In this document: piece after piece, positions 23,268-31,703 of the stretch
How positions within the stretch are numbered: position 1 is the first letter of the stretch
Layout of the letters: every line of letters begins with the position of its first letter
Assembly: GCA_964421875.1 (NCBI GenBank)
Contig: CAYQZD010000036.1
Location: 1-32,701 of the forward strand
Direction of reading: 5' to 3'
DNA: 32,701 bases
Origin: CAYQZD01 sp964421875
Lineage (GTDB): Bacteria > Electryoneota > Tariuqbacteria > Tariuqbacterales > Tariuqbacteraceae
Translations under genes and position numbers: made by a program
The notes under the pieces: generated by a model
The model's input: the letters and a program-made list of their open reading frames with translations, nothing else
Told to the model about the DNA's origin: nothing
Databases searched by the model: none

Positions 23268-26200
23268 ATGAAGCGAGCATTATTCTGCGCATTTCTGCTG
23301 ATTGTGTTCTCGACCGCGTTGTTTGCGGGCGAGGTTACACACTCATTGAACGTTCCCCGGCCCGTTATCGAAACCATCGACGGGGGGTATAAGGTGACGC
23401 TGGGCGAGGCGATGTCCACCGGCGAAATCGGCGATCCCAGGCTTCCGGTATGGGGGCTTTCACTGCTATTGCCGCCTGGGGAAGAGGCGGTATCGGTCAC
23501 GGTGGAAACCGGGACGCTGATGTCTCTGGGTTCAGGATTCGAAATTCCCCCGGTTCAGCGGCAATATCCGCTGAGCTTTGAGGGGCAAGTCGAATACGAC
23601 CAGCCCAATCCGGTGGTTTACGGCACGGACGCGATGTTCCCCGCGGAGCCGGTGAGGGATTTCCGCACCGATTTCTATCGGGGGCACAGTATCGCCTCCA
23701 TCGCTTTGAATCCGGTGGTTTATAATCCGGTTACCAAAGAGCTGGCTTACTACACCAGTATGAACGTCAGGGTTCAGACTTCCCCATCGGCGCGGAGCCA
23801 GGAGGCTTACGGCCGGATGCTGAGGCATGACAGCAAAACTATCGCCCGTTTGGAACAAAGGATTGACAACCGGGCGGCGGTCTCAATCTACGGACCTGCG
23901 GCGCCGGGTACGGACAACCCGGATTACGATATTCTGCTCATCACCACCTCCGAGTTCACCGCCAACTGGGCGGATTATATCGGTTGGAAGACCCGGTGCG
24001 GATTTCACATCGCGGTGGAGACGGTGCAGAGCATCTATTCCAGCTACAACGGCATCGACAATCAGGATAAAATCCGCAACTGCGTCATCGACTATTACAC
24101 CAACCATTTCATCGATTACGTGTTCCTGGGCGGAGACGATGAATTTCTTCCCCACCGGGGATTTTTCGCCGGTTCGGGGGCTTACACCGATGACGACATC
24201 CCCGCCGACCTTTACTTTTCCAATCTGGACGGCAACTGGAACAACGACGGGGACAACCGCTGGGGCGAGCCGGGCGAGGACGATTTGTATGCCGAGGTGA
24301 ACATCTCCCGCGCCGCGGTGGACAGCCCCACGGAAATCGCCAACTTTGTCAACAAGCAGATTTTATGGCAGCGCAGTCCGGTGGTGAATGAAATCGAAAC
24401 CGCACTGATGGCTGCCGAGGATTTGGGATGGCCCATTTGGGCTTGGGAGTATAAGGAAGAGGTTCGCACCGGCAGTTCAAGCTGGGGCTTTCAAACCGCG
24501 CCCTTCCCCGTAAATTTTGCGGTTGACACCCTCTATGAACGGCCTGGAAACTTTTGGTCCGGCCTCGGCGATTTGGTACCGCGGCTGAACCAGGGACCGA
24601 TTTATGTAAACCACCTGGGTCATGCCAATGTGACTACGATGATGCAGCTCAACAACAGCCAGGTCAACACTTCCAATATGACCAACAACGGAGTCAACCA
24701 TAATTTCTATCTGGTTTATTCCCAGGGCTGCTACTGCGGCTCCTTCGACAACAGAACCACCGGCGGGTCTTATACCAGCGACTGCATTACCGAGTCCTTC
24801 TCGGTTATGGAGACCGGCGCGGCAGTGATGGTGACCAATTCCCGCTACGGCTGGGGCGACAACACCACCACCCAGGGTTCTTCGCAGTACTACGACAAGC
24901 AGTTTTTCGACGCTCTGTGGGGCGAGGGGATTACCGTGGTTTCCGACGTTAACCGCGACTCCAAGGAGGACTGCAACTCCTACATCAATATGAATATGAA
25001 CCGCTGGTGCTATTATCAGGTGAACGTTTTTAGCGAACCCACGCTCGACCTCTGGACTGCGGCTCCGCAGCAGATGGCGGTCAATCACGCCTCCGCCGTG
25101 CTGCTGGGCGCGCCTAATTTCCAGGTTCAGGTTCCGGGTGTGGAGGGCGCCAGGGTCTGCTTATCGAAAGAAGGCACCATTCACGGCGTGGGATTCACTG
25201 ACGCCAGCGGCAACTGCACTTTGACCTTGAATCCGCCATTGCTTTCGGTGGGAACCGCAGACCTTTACGTCACCGCGCACAATTACCTTCCCTATGAAGG
25301 TACGTTGGCGGTTACTCCGCCCAGCGGCCCCTATGTGATTTATGAAAATGCGGTTGTAGCCGACCAAATCGGCAATAACAACGGCCAGTGGGACTATGGC
25401 GAAACGGTCGATTTGAATATAACCCTTCAGAACGTGGGTGTGGCAAGCGCTACAGGTGTTTCCGCCCGAATAACTACCGAGGATTCGCTGGTGACGGTGA
25501 TTGTCGACAGCGCGGCTTTTGGGAACATTCAGCAGGGCGGCAGCGCCACGATACAGGCTGCGTTCCGGATTCAGGCTTCGGGTTCTGTGGAGAACGAGCG
25601 CTGGGTGCCCTTCACCTTGACAGCCACCAGCGGCGGGGATAGTTGGGACAGCTACTTCAACCTGCAGGTTTACGCTCCGATAGTCGGTTTTGACGGCTTA
25701 TTAGTGGACGACAGTCAAGGCGGCAACGGCAACCGCTGTTTGGACCCGGGTGAAACCGCCACACTGCGGATTTCGCTGCTGAACGACGGCGGATGCTATA
25801 CTACCGGATTGAACGGGACGCTGGCGACCAGCGACATCCATGTCATCGTGACTTCAGCCACTCACAATTACGGGACCTTGAATCCCGGCGCGCCGGTTGA
25901 AGGGGCATTCACTGTGACAGTGTCTCCCAGCTGTCCACTGGAGCATCAGGTCGATTTCGGGCTGACTTTCAGCGACCAGGTAGGCTACGCCGGGCAGGAC
26001 GGATTCAACGCCATCGTGGCGGACCGCACCTTCCAGCCCTCGGGTCCTGACAATTACGGCTATTCCGCATATGATATGAACGATTACCCCGAGTTCCCGG
26101 TATTCGAATGGATTGAAATCAGCGCCGATTCCGGCGGCCCGGGAACCAGGGTGAACTTCACGCAGGACGACCAGGTCTTCCAGTTCCCCCTGCCCTTCAA

Positions 26201-27383
26201 TTTCCAGTACTATGGAATTACTTATGATACCATCTCTATCGCCACCAACGGCTGGCTGGGTATGGGAGTCATCACCGAGGAAGATTATTCCAACAGCGCT
26301 ATCCCCGACCCGGACGGCCCAGCGCCGATGATTGCGCCGTTGTGGGAGGATCTGTCGCCGCAGCGGAATAATTCCGGCGGAGTGTGGCGTTGGTACGACG
26401 CTACGGGACACCGCTATATCGTTGAGTTCAACCATGTGGAGCAGTACCGTCCCTATGACGCCTTCGAAACTTTCCAGACCATACTCTACGACCCGGCTTA
26501 CCATCCCACCACCACTGGCGACGGCAGGATAAAGATGCAGTATCGGGATATATCCAACACCACCATCGGCGCTGAAGGCACCCTCGGCATCGAAAACCAC
26601 ACCGAGACCACCGGTATCCAGTTCCTGTTCGATGGGGCGTTGGACAACAACGCTGCCACCTTCGGTGATGAATACGCAGTGATCTACACCACGCCGGTAT
26701 CAGGTTCCAGTCTAACCTTGACTATGACGCCGGCGAATCCGCCCATAATGATTGCGGCGGGGGGCGGGATTTTCAACTTTACTGCCTCCATCACCAACAG
26801 CGGCTCCAGCCAGGCTTCTTTCGACGCCTGGATTATGGTTACGCTGCCTTCGGGCAATCCCTATGGGCCTATTATCAACCGCCCGATCGTTATGCCCGCC
26901 GGAGCCAACACTTCGCGGTATCTGGCGCAGACGGTTCCGGGTATTGCCCCTATGGGAACCTACACCTATACCGGTTATTGCGGGGATTTCAGCGCCCAGA
27001 CTGTTTTGACCGAGGATTCCTTCAACTTCACCAAGTTAGGTCTTGACGGTTCAGGCGCCTTCGATGAGTGGAATTTGGATGGATGGGACAGCGAGAATCC
27101 TCTGGCGGGTATAACGCCTGAAGAATTCAAACTGCGCCAGAACTATCCCAATCCCTTCAATCCGGTCACCACTATCAGCTTCGACCTGCCGGAAGACAGC
27201 CGGGTAAGGCTGGAAGTGTTCAACGCGTTGGGCCAGTCGGCGGCGCTGCTGACCGATGGAATGGAGAGCGCGGGCTACAAAACGATAGCGGTGGACGCTT
27301 CCACCTGGTCCTCCGGCATCTATTTCTACAAGCTGGAGGCCGGGGAATTCAAGGATATCAAGAAGATGATTCTACTGAAGTGA
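23268..27383 (+). CDS. C25-family (gingipain-like) peptidase with T9SS type A sorting domain
   Basis: 1371-residue secreted cysteine peptidase. The signal peptide is MKRALFCAFLLIVFSTALFA. A propeptide-like region (about 60-175) leads to the C25 domain (about 215-600), which keeps both catalytic positions: His452 in VNHLGHANV and Cys488 in VYSQGCYCGSFD, 36 residues apart (33 in RgpB). Beta modules follow: CARDB-like repeats (about 690-900), one SNGW/LWEDL domain near 930-1165, and a C-terminal sorting domain with the classic LRQNYPNPFNPVTTISFDLP, GIYFYKL and a Lys-rich end. The sorting domain marks export through type IX secretion and surface attachment. The ATG at 23268 is set by the signal peptide and by AGAGGT 7 bases upstream. 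It is a homologue of the protein at 566-5089. A terminator follows at 27405. Confidence 0.92.
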   Translation: MKRALFCAFLLIVFSTALFAGEVTHSLNVPRPVIETIDGGYKVTLGEAMSTGEIGDPRLPVWGLSLLLPPGEEAVSVTVETGTLMSLGSGFEIPPVQRQYPLSFEGQVEYDQPNPVVYGTDAMFPAEPVRDFRTDFYRGHSIASIALNPVVYNPVTKELAYYTSMNVRVQTSPSARSQEAYGRMLRHDSKTIARLEQRIDNRAAVSIYGPAAPGTDNPDYDILLITTSEFTANWADYIGWKTRCGFHIAVETVQSIYSSYNGIDNQDKIRNCVIDYYTNHFIDYVFLGGDDEFLPHRGFFAGSGAYTDDDIPADLYFSNLDGNWNNDGDNRWGEPGEDDLYAEVNISRAAVDSPTEIANFVNKQILWQRSPVVNEIETALMAAEDLGWPIWAWEYKEEVRTGSSSWGFQTAPFPVNFAVDTLYERPGNFWSGLGDLVPRLNQGPIYVNHLGHANVTTMMQLNNSQVNTSNMTNNGVNHNFYLVYSQGCYCGSFDNRTTGGSYTSDCITESFSVMETGAAVMVTNSRYGWGDNTTTQGSSQYYDKQFFDALWGEGITVVSDVNRDSKEDCNSYINMNMNRWCYYQVNVFSEPTLDLWTAAPQQMAVNHASAVLLGAPNFQVQVPGVEGARVCLSKEGTIHGVGFTDASGNCTLTLNPPLLSVGTADLYVTAHNYLPYEGTLAVTPPSGPYVIYENAVVADQIGNNNGQWDYGETVDLNITLQNVGVASATGVSARITTEDSLVTVIVDSAAFGNIQQGGSATIQAAFRIQASGSVENERWVPFTLTATSGGDSWDSYFNLQVYAPIVGFDGLLVDDSQGGNGNRCLDPGETATLRISLLNDGGCYTTGLNGTLATSDIHVIVTSATHNYGTLNPGAPVEGAFTVTVSPSCPLEHQVDFGLTFSDQVGYAGQDGFNAIVADRTFQPSGPDNYGYSAYDMNDYPEFPVFEWIEISADSGGPGTRVNFTQDDQVFQFPLPFNFQYYGITYDTISIATNGWLGMGVITEEDYSNSAIPDPDGPAPMIAPLWEDLSPQRNNSGGVWRWYDATGHRYIVEFNHVEQYRPYDAFETFQTILYDPAYHPTTTGDGRIKMQYRDISNTTIGAEGTLGIENHTETTGIQFLFDGALDNNAATFGDEYAVIYTTPVSGSSLTLTMTPANPPIMIAAGGGIFNFTASITNSGSSQASFDAWIMVTLPSGNPYGPIINRPIVMPAGANTSRYLAQTVPGIAPMGTYTYTGYCGDFSAQTVLTEDSFNFTKLGLDGSGAFDEWNLDGWDSENPLAGITPEEFKLRQNYPNPFNPVTTISFDLPEDSRVRLEVFNALGQSAALLTDGMESAGYKTIAVDASTWSSGIYFYKLEAGEFKDIKKMILLK

Positions 27384-27404
27384 TGGATCAGGCATGCTGT
27401 GGAA

Positions 27405-27435
27405 AAGGCGGGACTTTAGGGTTCCGCCTTTTTTT
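27405..27435 (+). terminator. Rho-independent terminator of the T9SS C25 gene
   Basis: AAGGCGGGAC and GTTCCGCCTT form a 10-base stem (one G-T pair) around TTTAGG, with five further T bases. It starts 21 bases after the stop codon. Confidence 0.9.
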
Positions 27436-27562
27436 ATGTCACAGGATCTTATTTGAGAAAGTAGGTAAAAATGAGTATATTTATCGATGGCTCATCTCCA
27501 TTTTAGTTGCAGCAATTATGAATAATTCATATTTGGAGTATTTTTATTAAAAAACACTGATT

Positions 27563-27642
27563 TGTCATTCCGAGCGAAAGCCGGAATCCAGGCTTTAGTA
27601 TTAGGGAGATTTTCCTGGACTCCCGCTTCCGCGGGAGTGACA
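27563..27642. repeat. 80-bp MITE-like inverted-repeat element
   Basis: The left end TGTCATTCCGAGCGAAAGCC and the right end GCTTCCGCGGGAGTGACA pair as imperfect inverted repeats of about 29 bases, which also include CCAGG and CCTGG. Elements with these ends are common in many bacterial genomes. No transposase is present. A short open frame across it is an artefact of the element. Confidence 0.75.
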
Positions 27643-27848
27643 TTACTGTGAAGCTTAATAATCAGAACAATGTACATTAATCCGTAAAAGCAAACATATT
27701 GCAACTACTTTGGAGAAGAACCTTATTGATTAATATACTTTCAACCGTTTGGGCAACAACTTTTTAAAAAGAAAGTTGAAACCACCGGCTGGTTTTTCCG
27801 TCACTATTATCCGCGGGCGCGTTGCCTAAATACTTACAGAGCGGCATA

Positions 27849-27872
27849 GTAGGGGCTTGATTTATCAAGCCC
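27849..27872. repeat. GTAGGG-family hairpin (GGGCTTGAT arms)
   Basis: GTAGGGG, then GGGCTTGAT (27853-27861) and ATCAAGCCC (27864-27872) around TT. Followed by GTTTTT, so it could also act as a weak terminator on the plus strand, but no gene ends nearby. Confidence 0.65.
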
Positions 27873-27896
27873 GTTTTTAAGTTATTGTTATCCAAG

Positions 27897-27920
27897 GGAT
27901 TTGATAAATCAAATCTCTAC
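27897..27920. repeat. GTAG-family hairpin, inverted copy (GATTTGAT arms)
   Basis: On the minus strand it reads GTAGAGATTTGAT then TTATCAAATCC. It is the counterpart of 27849-27872 with G-C pairs changed to A-T pairs in both arms. The two copies face each other across about 24 bases. Confidence 0.6.
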
Positions 27921-27995
27921 AAGTTTACTTATTATCCAATTTATAAAATCTGAAAACCGATTAGGGCAACAGATCCCCGCAGGAATACTATATCT

Positions 27996-29879
27996 ATGAA
28001 AAAGCACTTACAAGCCTCGTTGATATTCTGGACCTTTATGGTCCTTTTAATGGTAATAATCACGACATTCTGGAGCAGGTTGTTCATCACACCCTGGGTC
28101 AGTTTGAAATTCCTGTTGGCGGCGCTGGTTACATATAATCTTTTAGGACTGGTTCTGGCGTTGTTCAGTTCTACGCTGGATTGGGGGATTTCTAAGCTTA
28201 TACCATCGCTAAAAAAGAATTTCCATCCCTGGATATTTGGGGCTTTTCATGGCGGAGCCGCTCTGTTTCTCAGTCTGTTTTATTATTATAACAAGGTTGT
28301 GCTATCGGACTATTGGGCTTTTTCCCTGAAGGGGTATTTGTTTAACGCGGGCTTCTTAGCGGGTGTAATGGTAATCGGCGGCGTCATCTTCCCTTTCATA
28401 TTCAGGCTTTCTCCCCGAATTTTTAAATGGAGCCTTGCGGGGATTGTCGCGCTTTTTATCATTGGCGATTATACTTTCTATTTCAAGTCCCTTTCTGTGC
28501 AGAAGCAGCCCGCGCGGGCTCCTGAAGTTGCGCGCCGAGATTCCGGCTTGAAAGTTATTCTATTCGGTATCGACGGCGTAACCTGGGATGTTCTCGATGG
28601 ATTAATCGATGAAGGCAAAGCTCCAAACTTCACCCGCCTGGTGGAAGGAGGATTCTCCGACCGTTTCCGCACCATCCTCCCTACTATGTCCCCCATTATC
28701 TGGACTACCATAGCCACCGGCAAGAATCCGGAGAAACATGGGATTATCGAGCGGACTTCTCCATTGGTCCCCGGTATGGGGAACGCGCTCTTTCGTTTCC
28801 CCCAAATCCTGGGCGCTAAGATTATCTGTCAATTAATGATTCAAAGGGGGATTTTCAAGACGGTTCCGGTTTCCAGCACTGTGAGGCAGAGCAAGGCTTT
28901 ATGGAATATAAATACGGATTACGACTTGACCACACTGGTGCTCGGTTGGTGGGGAACCTGGCCGCCGGATAGTATAAAGGGTTCTATCGTATCCGACCTT
29001 GCCAGCGCCAGGAAAAAGGAGATGCGCGCCGGAAAGAAGCAATATACCGCCGGTTCGAAACTCGCCTTAAGCAGGTCTGCCAGAACCTATCCCGCGGAAC
29101 TGGAGTTGGAGCTGGAGCCCTTCAATCTGGCTACACAGGCGTTGAGTCTGTCGGAGGCGAATTGTTTTTTTCCCGCCGATTCGAATCTTCTGAACCGGAT
29201 TAACGATGTTACCAAATGGGATTCGCGGGATTTCACCACCGCGGTCAAGTTCGGTTATCTGGCGGATAAATATTACTTCCTGTCCGCTAAGTTTCTGATG
29301 GACCGCGAGGACTGGGACTGCGTGATGCTCTACCTTAATCAGGTGGATGTTATGGAGCATTACTTCTGGAGGTACTACGATTCCGACGCCGGATTGCGTA
29401 AAAAATTCGGAGATATGCCGTTTGAAGACGTTGTCCCCAATACTTACTTAGTTATGGACCGGATGCTGGGTGATATAATGAGTTTTATGGATGACAGCAC
29501 GGTTTTAATAATTGTGTCCGACCACGGTTTCGAGACCTACCGCACTAAATTCGGTTTGTTCACTGACCATACCCAAGCTCCCGACGGAATAATCATAGCG
29601 TATGGAAAGGGAGTGCAACAGAAGCGGCAAAGGACCGGGGAATATTCGGTGCATGATGTGACGCCGACCGTTATGACGCTGCTGGGTATCCCGTTAGGCC
29701 GGGATATGGACGGCAGGGTGATGGAGGGGATTTTTGAGGATGGTTTCCTGAACCGGTATCGGCCGGAATACGTGAAGAGCCATGACCGGGGATTTATCTT
29801 TCGCCGGAACCGGGTGACACAATCCGATGTGGACGATGAGCTGCTGGATAAAATGCGGGCTTTAGGCTATATTAAATAA
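27996..29879 (+). CDS. Membrane-anchored type I phosphodiesterase / alkaline phosphatase superfamily protein
   Basis: 627 residues. The N-terminal 165 residues hold about five hydrophobic segments (near 8-28, 36-58, 80-98, 112-136, 146-163). A C-terminal alkaline-phosphatase-like domain follows (185-627). Its metal and nucleophile regions are visible: VILFGIDGVTWDVLD (Asp193), LPTMSPIIWTTIATGKNPEK-HG, YLNQVDVMEHYFWRYYD, IIVSDHGFE and FTDHTQAPDGI. This layout fits type I phosphodiesterase/nucleotide pyrophosphatase proteins. The AP domain should face the periplasm, acting on phosphodiesters or transferring a phospho-head group; the substrate is unknown. The C-terminal LDKMRALGYIK is a signature often seen in this subgroup. 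AGGA lies about 11 bases before the ATG. A strong terminator follows. Single gene. Confidence 0.87.
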   Translation: MKKHLQASLIFWTFMVLLMVIITTFWSRLFITPWVSLKFLLAALVTYNLLGLVLALFSSTLDWGISKLIPSLKKNFHPWIFGAFHGGAALFLSLFYYYNKVVLSDYWAFSLKGYLFNAGFLAGVMVIGGVIFPFIFRLSPRIFKWSLAGIVALFIIGDYTFYFKSLSVQKQPARAPEVARRDSGLKVILFGIDGVTWDVLDGLIDEGKAPNFTRLVEGGFSDRFRTILPTMSPIIWTTIATGKNPEKHGIIERTSPLVPGMGNALFRFPQILGAKIICQLMIQRGIFKTVPVSSTVRQSKALWNINTDYDLTTLVLGWWGTWPPDSIKGSIVSDLASARKKEMRAGKKQYTAGSKLALSRSARTYPAELELELEPFNLATQALSLSEANCFFPADSNLLNRINDVTKWDSRDFTTAVKFGYLADKYYFLSAKFLMDREDWDCVMLYLNQVDVMEHYFWRYYDSDAGLRKKFGDMPFEDVVPNTYLVMDRMLGDIMSFMDDSTVLIIVSDHGFETYRTKFGLFTDHTQAPDGIIIAYGKGVQQKRQRTGEYSVHDVTPTVMTLLGIPLGRDMDGRVMEGIFEDGFLNRYRPEYVKSHDRGFIFRRNRVTQSDVDDELLDKMRALGYIK

Positions 29880-29921
29880 TAATAAGCCGTAAAACGGAAA
29901 CCGCGCAGAATCGACGATTTT

Positions 29922-29948
29922 AAGGCTGGATTGGAATCCAGCCTTTTT
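29922..29948 (+). terminator. Rho-independent terminator of the phosphodiesterase gene
   Basis: AAGGCTGGATT and AATCCAGCCTT form an 11-base perfect stem around GG, followed by TTT. It begins 43 bases after the stop codon. Confidence 0.88.
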
Positions 29949-29972
29949 AATCTGTAAATAGCTGCAAGCCAT

Positions 29973-29995
29973 GTAGGGCGGAATCTTATTCCGCC
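29973..29995. repeat. GTAGGG-family hairpin (GGCGGAAT arms)
   Basis: GTAG, then GGCGGAAT (29977-29984) and ATTCCGCC (29988-29995) around CTT. Same flank and layout as 7489-7514 and 27849-27872 with different arms. Confidence 0.65.
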
Positions 29996-30013
29996 GGAAA
30001 ATCCAAGCGTTAT

Positions 30014-30043
30014 GTCAGGTCTTTAGCGCAGCGGAGACCTGAC
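30014..30043. repeat. Hairpin GTCAGGTCT/AGACCTGAC with GCGGAG core
   Basis: Nine-base perfect arms (30014-30022 and 30035-30043) around a 12-base loop that runs into GCGGAG, the family core. A decayed relative sits at 5207-5234. Confidence 0.65.
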
Positions 30044-30053
30044 ATTCTCCTCG

Positions 30054-30075
30054 TTCCCACGCTCCAGCGTGGGAA
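30054..30075. repeat. Hairpin TTCCCACGCT/AGCGTGGGAA
   Basis: Perfect 10-base arms around CC. Same arms as the element at 11394-11415, in a gap between convergent genes. Confidence 0.7.
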
Positions 30076-30151
30076 TGCAGATGAGCGACCGTTAACATTT
30101 TCATCCTGCGTTGAGTGAGGTCGCGATAGAGACCCTCGAATGAGGATTTTA

Positions 30152-30400
30152 TCACCCTTCTTCGCCGGATTTATTCTTCAGCAGTATTCCAACCGGAATC
30201 AGCACGCAGTACCCCAATACCAGCAGTATCGGCGCCAGAGTCAGCGACCAGAAACTGTTCACCGGTCCCTGCCCCAGAGCTACATATCCTAAGATTATCA
30301 CCGCCAGCCCGATGCCGAGCCAGAGGTAATTCCTGCCGGAAAAGGGGAGTCCCCATTCCGCTTTTCGCGATTTTTGTCTTCTCTTTTTTTGTTCAGCCAT
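30152..30400 (-). CDS. DUF3098-like two-pass membrane protein
   Basis: 82 residues: a basic N-terminus (AEQKKRRQKSRK), the motif LPFSGRNYLWLGIGLAVIIL, which opens transmembrane helix 1, GYVALGQGPVNSFWS, then helix 2 (LAPILLVLGYCVLIPVGILL) and a short acidic tail. The F-x-x-x-NY-x-W-x-x-I-G pattern fits DUF3098, a family I know from Bacteroidota, of unknown function and often near cell-division genes. No such neighbour exists here. The ATG at 30400 has no clear ribosome binding site. Confidence 0.72.
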   Translation of the reverse strand: MAEQKKRRQKSRKAEWGLPFSGRNYLWLGIGLAVIILGYVALGQGPVNSFWSLTLAPILLVLGYCVLIPVGILLKNKSGEEG

Positions 30401-30459
30401 AAATCATTTGGAGTTTTAGCTTTTTAAAAGTTAAATGCTTGAATTGCGGGTAAAGTTCC

Positions 30460-30972
30460 CTATACCCCGCCGAACCAAACCGCCGCTCTTATATGGTTCA
30501 TATTAATAGCGTCAATTCCTAATTTCCAGAGAATCGAGTATAGTCTGAAATCATCAGTTAAAACCAGAAATCGTCCTGCGGCAGCCTTGATAATAGTCGA
30601 ATCCGTCAAACCTAATTTATTGAATTCCTTAATCCTACTGACATCGCGGCTTGGATAATACTCCTCGTTTATTATCTGAACATAGTCCTTGAAGGATTCA
30701 TAATATTCCGGTCTAACCTTATCATCAAGCTGGTTTGATAGATTACTGACTTCAGTTAAAATATTGGGGGTGGTGAAAACAATATTGAAAAACCTCAATA
30801 TGCTTGATAACAGCCGAAAATCTTCTGTTGAATATTTTGCTGTGCGTTTGAATCTGGGAATCAATTCACATTGGTAACGACCGATAAAATATAACAATAG
30901 CAGGTTAGAATCGGGTATTATACCCTTAGATTTATATCTTATACACAGCTCTTTATTGTAGTCCGTTTTCAT
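30460..30972 (-). CDS. PIN-domain protein (putative ribonuclease, toxin-like)
   Basis: 170 residues. The acidic residues of a PIN active site fall in order: Asp21 in IIPDSNLLLLYF, Glu74 in TPNILTEVSNL, Asp124 in LGLTDSTIIKAA and Asp140/Asp141 in VLTDDFRLY. The fold is a metal-dependent RNase fold used by many toxins. Its ATG overlaps the stop of the preceding small gene (30969-31220) in ATGA, so translation is coupled, as in type II toxin-antitoxin modules. The region is A/T-richer than its neighbours, which fits acquisition by transfer. It is longer than VapC toxins (about 130 residues), so a housekeeping RNase or another role remains possible. Confidence 0.75.
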   Translation of the reverse strand: MKTDYNKELCIRYKSKGIIPDSNLLLLYFIGRYQCELIPRFKRTAKYSTEDFRLLSSILRFFNIVFTTPNILTEVSNLSNQLDDKVRPEYYESFKDYVQIINEEYYPSRDVSRIKEFNKLGLTDSTIIKAAAGRFLVLTDDFRLYSILWKLGIDAINMNHIRAAVWFGGV

Positions 30973-31220
30973 CGGATGACTCTTATTTTCATTGCTATCA
31001 CTTCACTCGTTTCAGCGTTCACCTTGAATTTTTTAAACTTCCTCCTTTCGTAATCGAAAAGAGCGACACCCGTTTCGGAGAAACCAAGTGTAATCAGCCA
31101 GAATTTTCTATTTTCGACCAGTTCAATCTCTTCCACTAAAATGTTTCTGATGTCCTGGCCTTCGTAGATACTTCTGAAATACTCTTCCGCTTTAACTGCG
31201 GCTTCTTTTGCAGAAATCAT
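30969..31220 (-). CDS. Small PepSY-like protein coupled to the PIN gene (putative antitoxin)
   Basis: 83 residues, no signal peptide. An N-terminal helix (MISAKEAAVKAEEYFRSIY) precedes strands VEEIELVENRKFWLITLGF, GVALFDYERRKFKKFKVNAE and SEVIAMKIR. The A-x-x-x-A-EEYF helix with W-L-I-T and the closing N-A-E-T-x-E-V pattern resembles PepSY-type folds; this is pattern memory, not a search. The gene sits where an antitoxin would be, upstream of and overlapping the PIN gene by 4 bases. It has no DNA-binding motif such as AbrB, RHH or HTH, which makes the pair unlike standard VapBC. The ATG at 31220 has no strong ribosome binding site. Confidence 0.7.
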   Translation of the reverse strand: MISAKEAAVKAEEYFRSIYEGQDIRNILVEEIELVENRKFWLITLGFSETGVALFDYERRKFKKFKVNAETSEVIAMKIRVIR

Positions 31221-31274
31221 TTAATACTCCCAATTTATAATATGTTATAGATTAAAACAATTTAATGTTATCCC

Positions 31275-31703
31275 TTAATCCTCCTCCAGCCGCTTCCCCA
31301 TACTCACAACCTCGTCCATCTTATAGCCGATACTCTGGTAGAACTTAACCGCTTCCAGGTTGCCGTTTCTTATCTGCAGGTTGATTTTAGGGCAGCCTCT
31401 CGCTTTCAGCAACTCCTCCACCGCCGCCATAATCTCCCTCCCCAGCCCCTCCCGCCGCCGTTCCGGCGATATTCCCAGATAGTTCACCCACCCCCGGCGC
31501 CCCTCATAGCCGCCCATCACGCAAGCGACAATTTCCCCCTCGATAAGCCCTACCAGGAACAGCTCCGGATTCACCTTCAGCTTGCGCTCGATGTCCCGCC
31601 GGGGATTGTTCCAGGGGACGGTTAGGCTGCATCTTTCCCAAAGGTCGACCACCGCTTCCGTGTCGCCCGGTTTGAAGTGGCGGATTAGCATCCGGTTTTT
31701 CAT
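31275..31703 (-). CDS. ypeA: GNAT-family N-acetyltransferase, YpeA-like
   Basis: 142 residues. The acetyl-CoA site is seen in LGISPERRREGLGREIMAAV, with LFLVGLIEGEIVACVMGGYE-GRRGW before it and ARGCPKINLQIRNGN, FYQSIGYKMDEVVSMGKRL after it. The run VVDLWERCSLTVPWNNPRRD-IERKL closely follows E. coli YpeA as I remember it. The substrate is unknown. I chose the ATG at 31703: it overlaps the porB stop codon in ATGA and AAGG lies 7 bases upstream. An ATG at 31733 would overlap porB by 34 bases. Coupling to porB suggests co-expression rather than a known shared pathway. Confidence 0.85.
   Translation of the reverse strand: MKNRMLIRHFKPGDTEAVVDLWERCSLTVPWNNPRRDIERKLKVNPELFLVGLIEGEIVACVMGGYEGRRGWVNYLGISPERRREGLGREIMAAVEELLKARGCPKINLQIRNGNLEAVKFYQSIGYKMDEVVSMGKRLEED

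Larger units (their letters stand above)
27384..27995. other. Intergenic region with terminator and repeats
   Basis: It contains the terminator at 27405-27435, an 80-bp MITE-like element at 27563-27642 and an inverted pair of GTAG-family hairpins at 27849-27872 and 27897-27920. The A/T-rich stretch 27650-27840 shows nothing recognisable. The promoter of the phosphodiesterase gene should lie in 27920-27980 but is not obvious. Confidence 0.65.

Noticed and set aside
27516..27704. 62-codon open frame on the minus strand
   Set aside because: It is translated from the MITE-like element at 27563-27642; PAEAGVQE...IPAFARND is a classic repeat-derived false protein.
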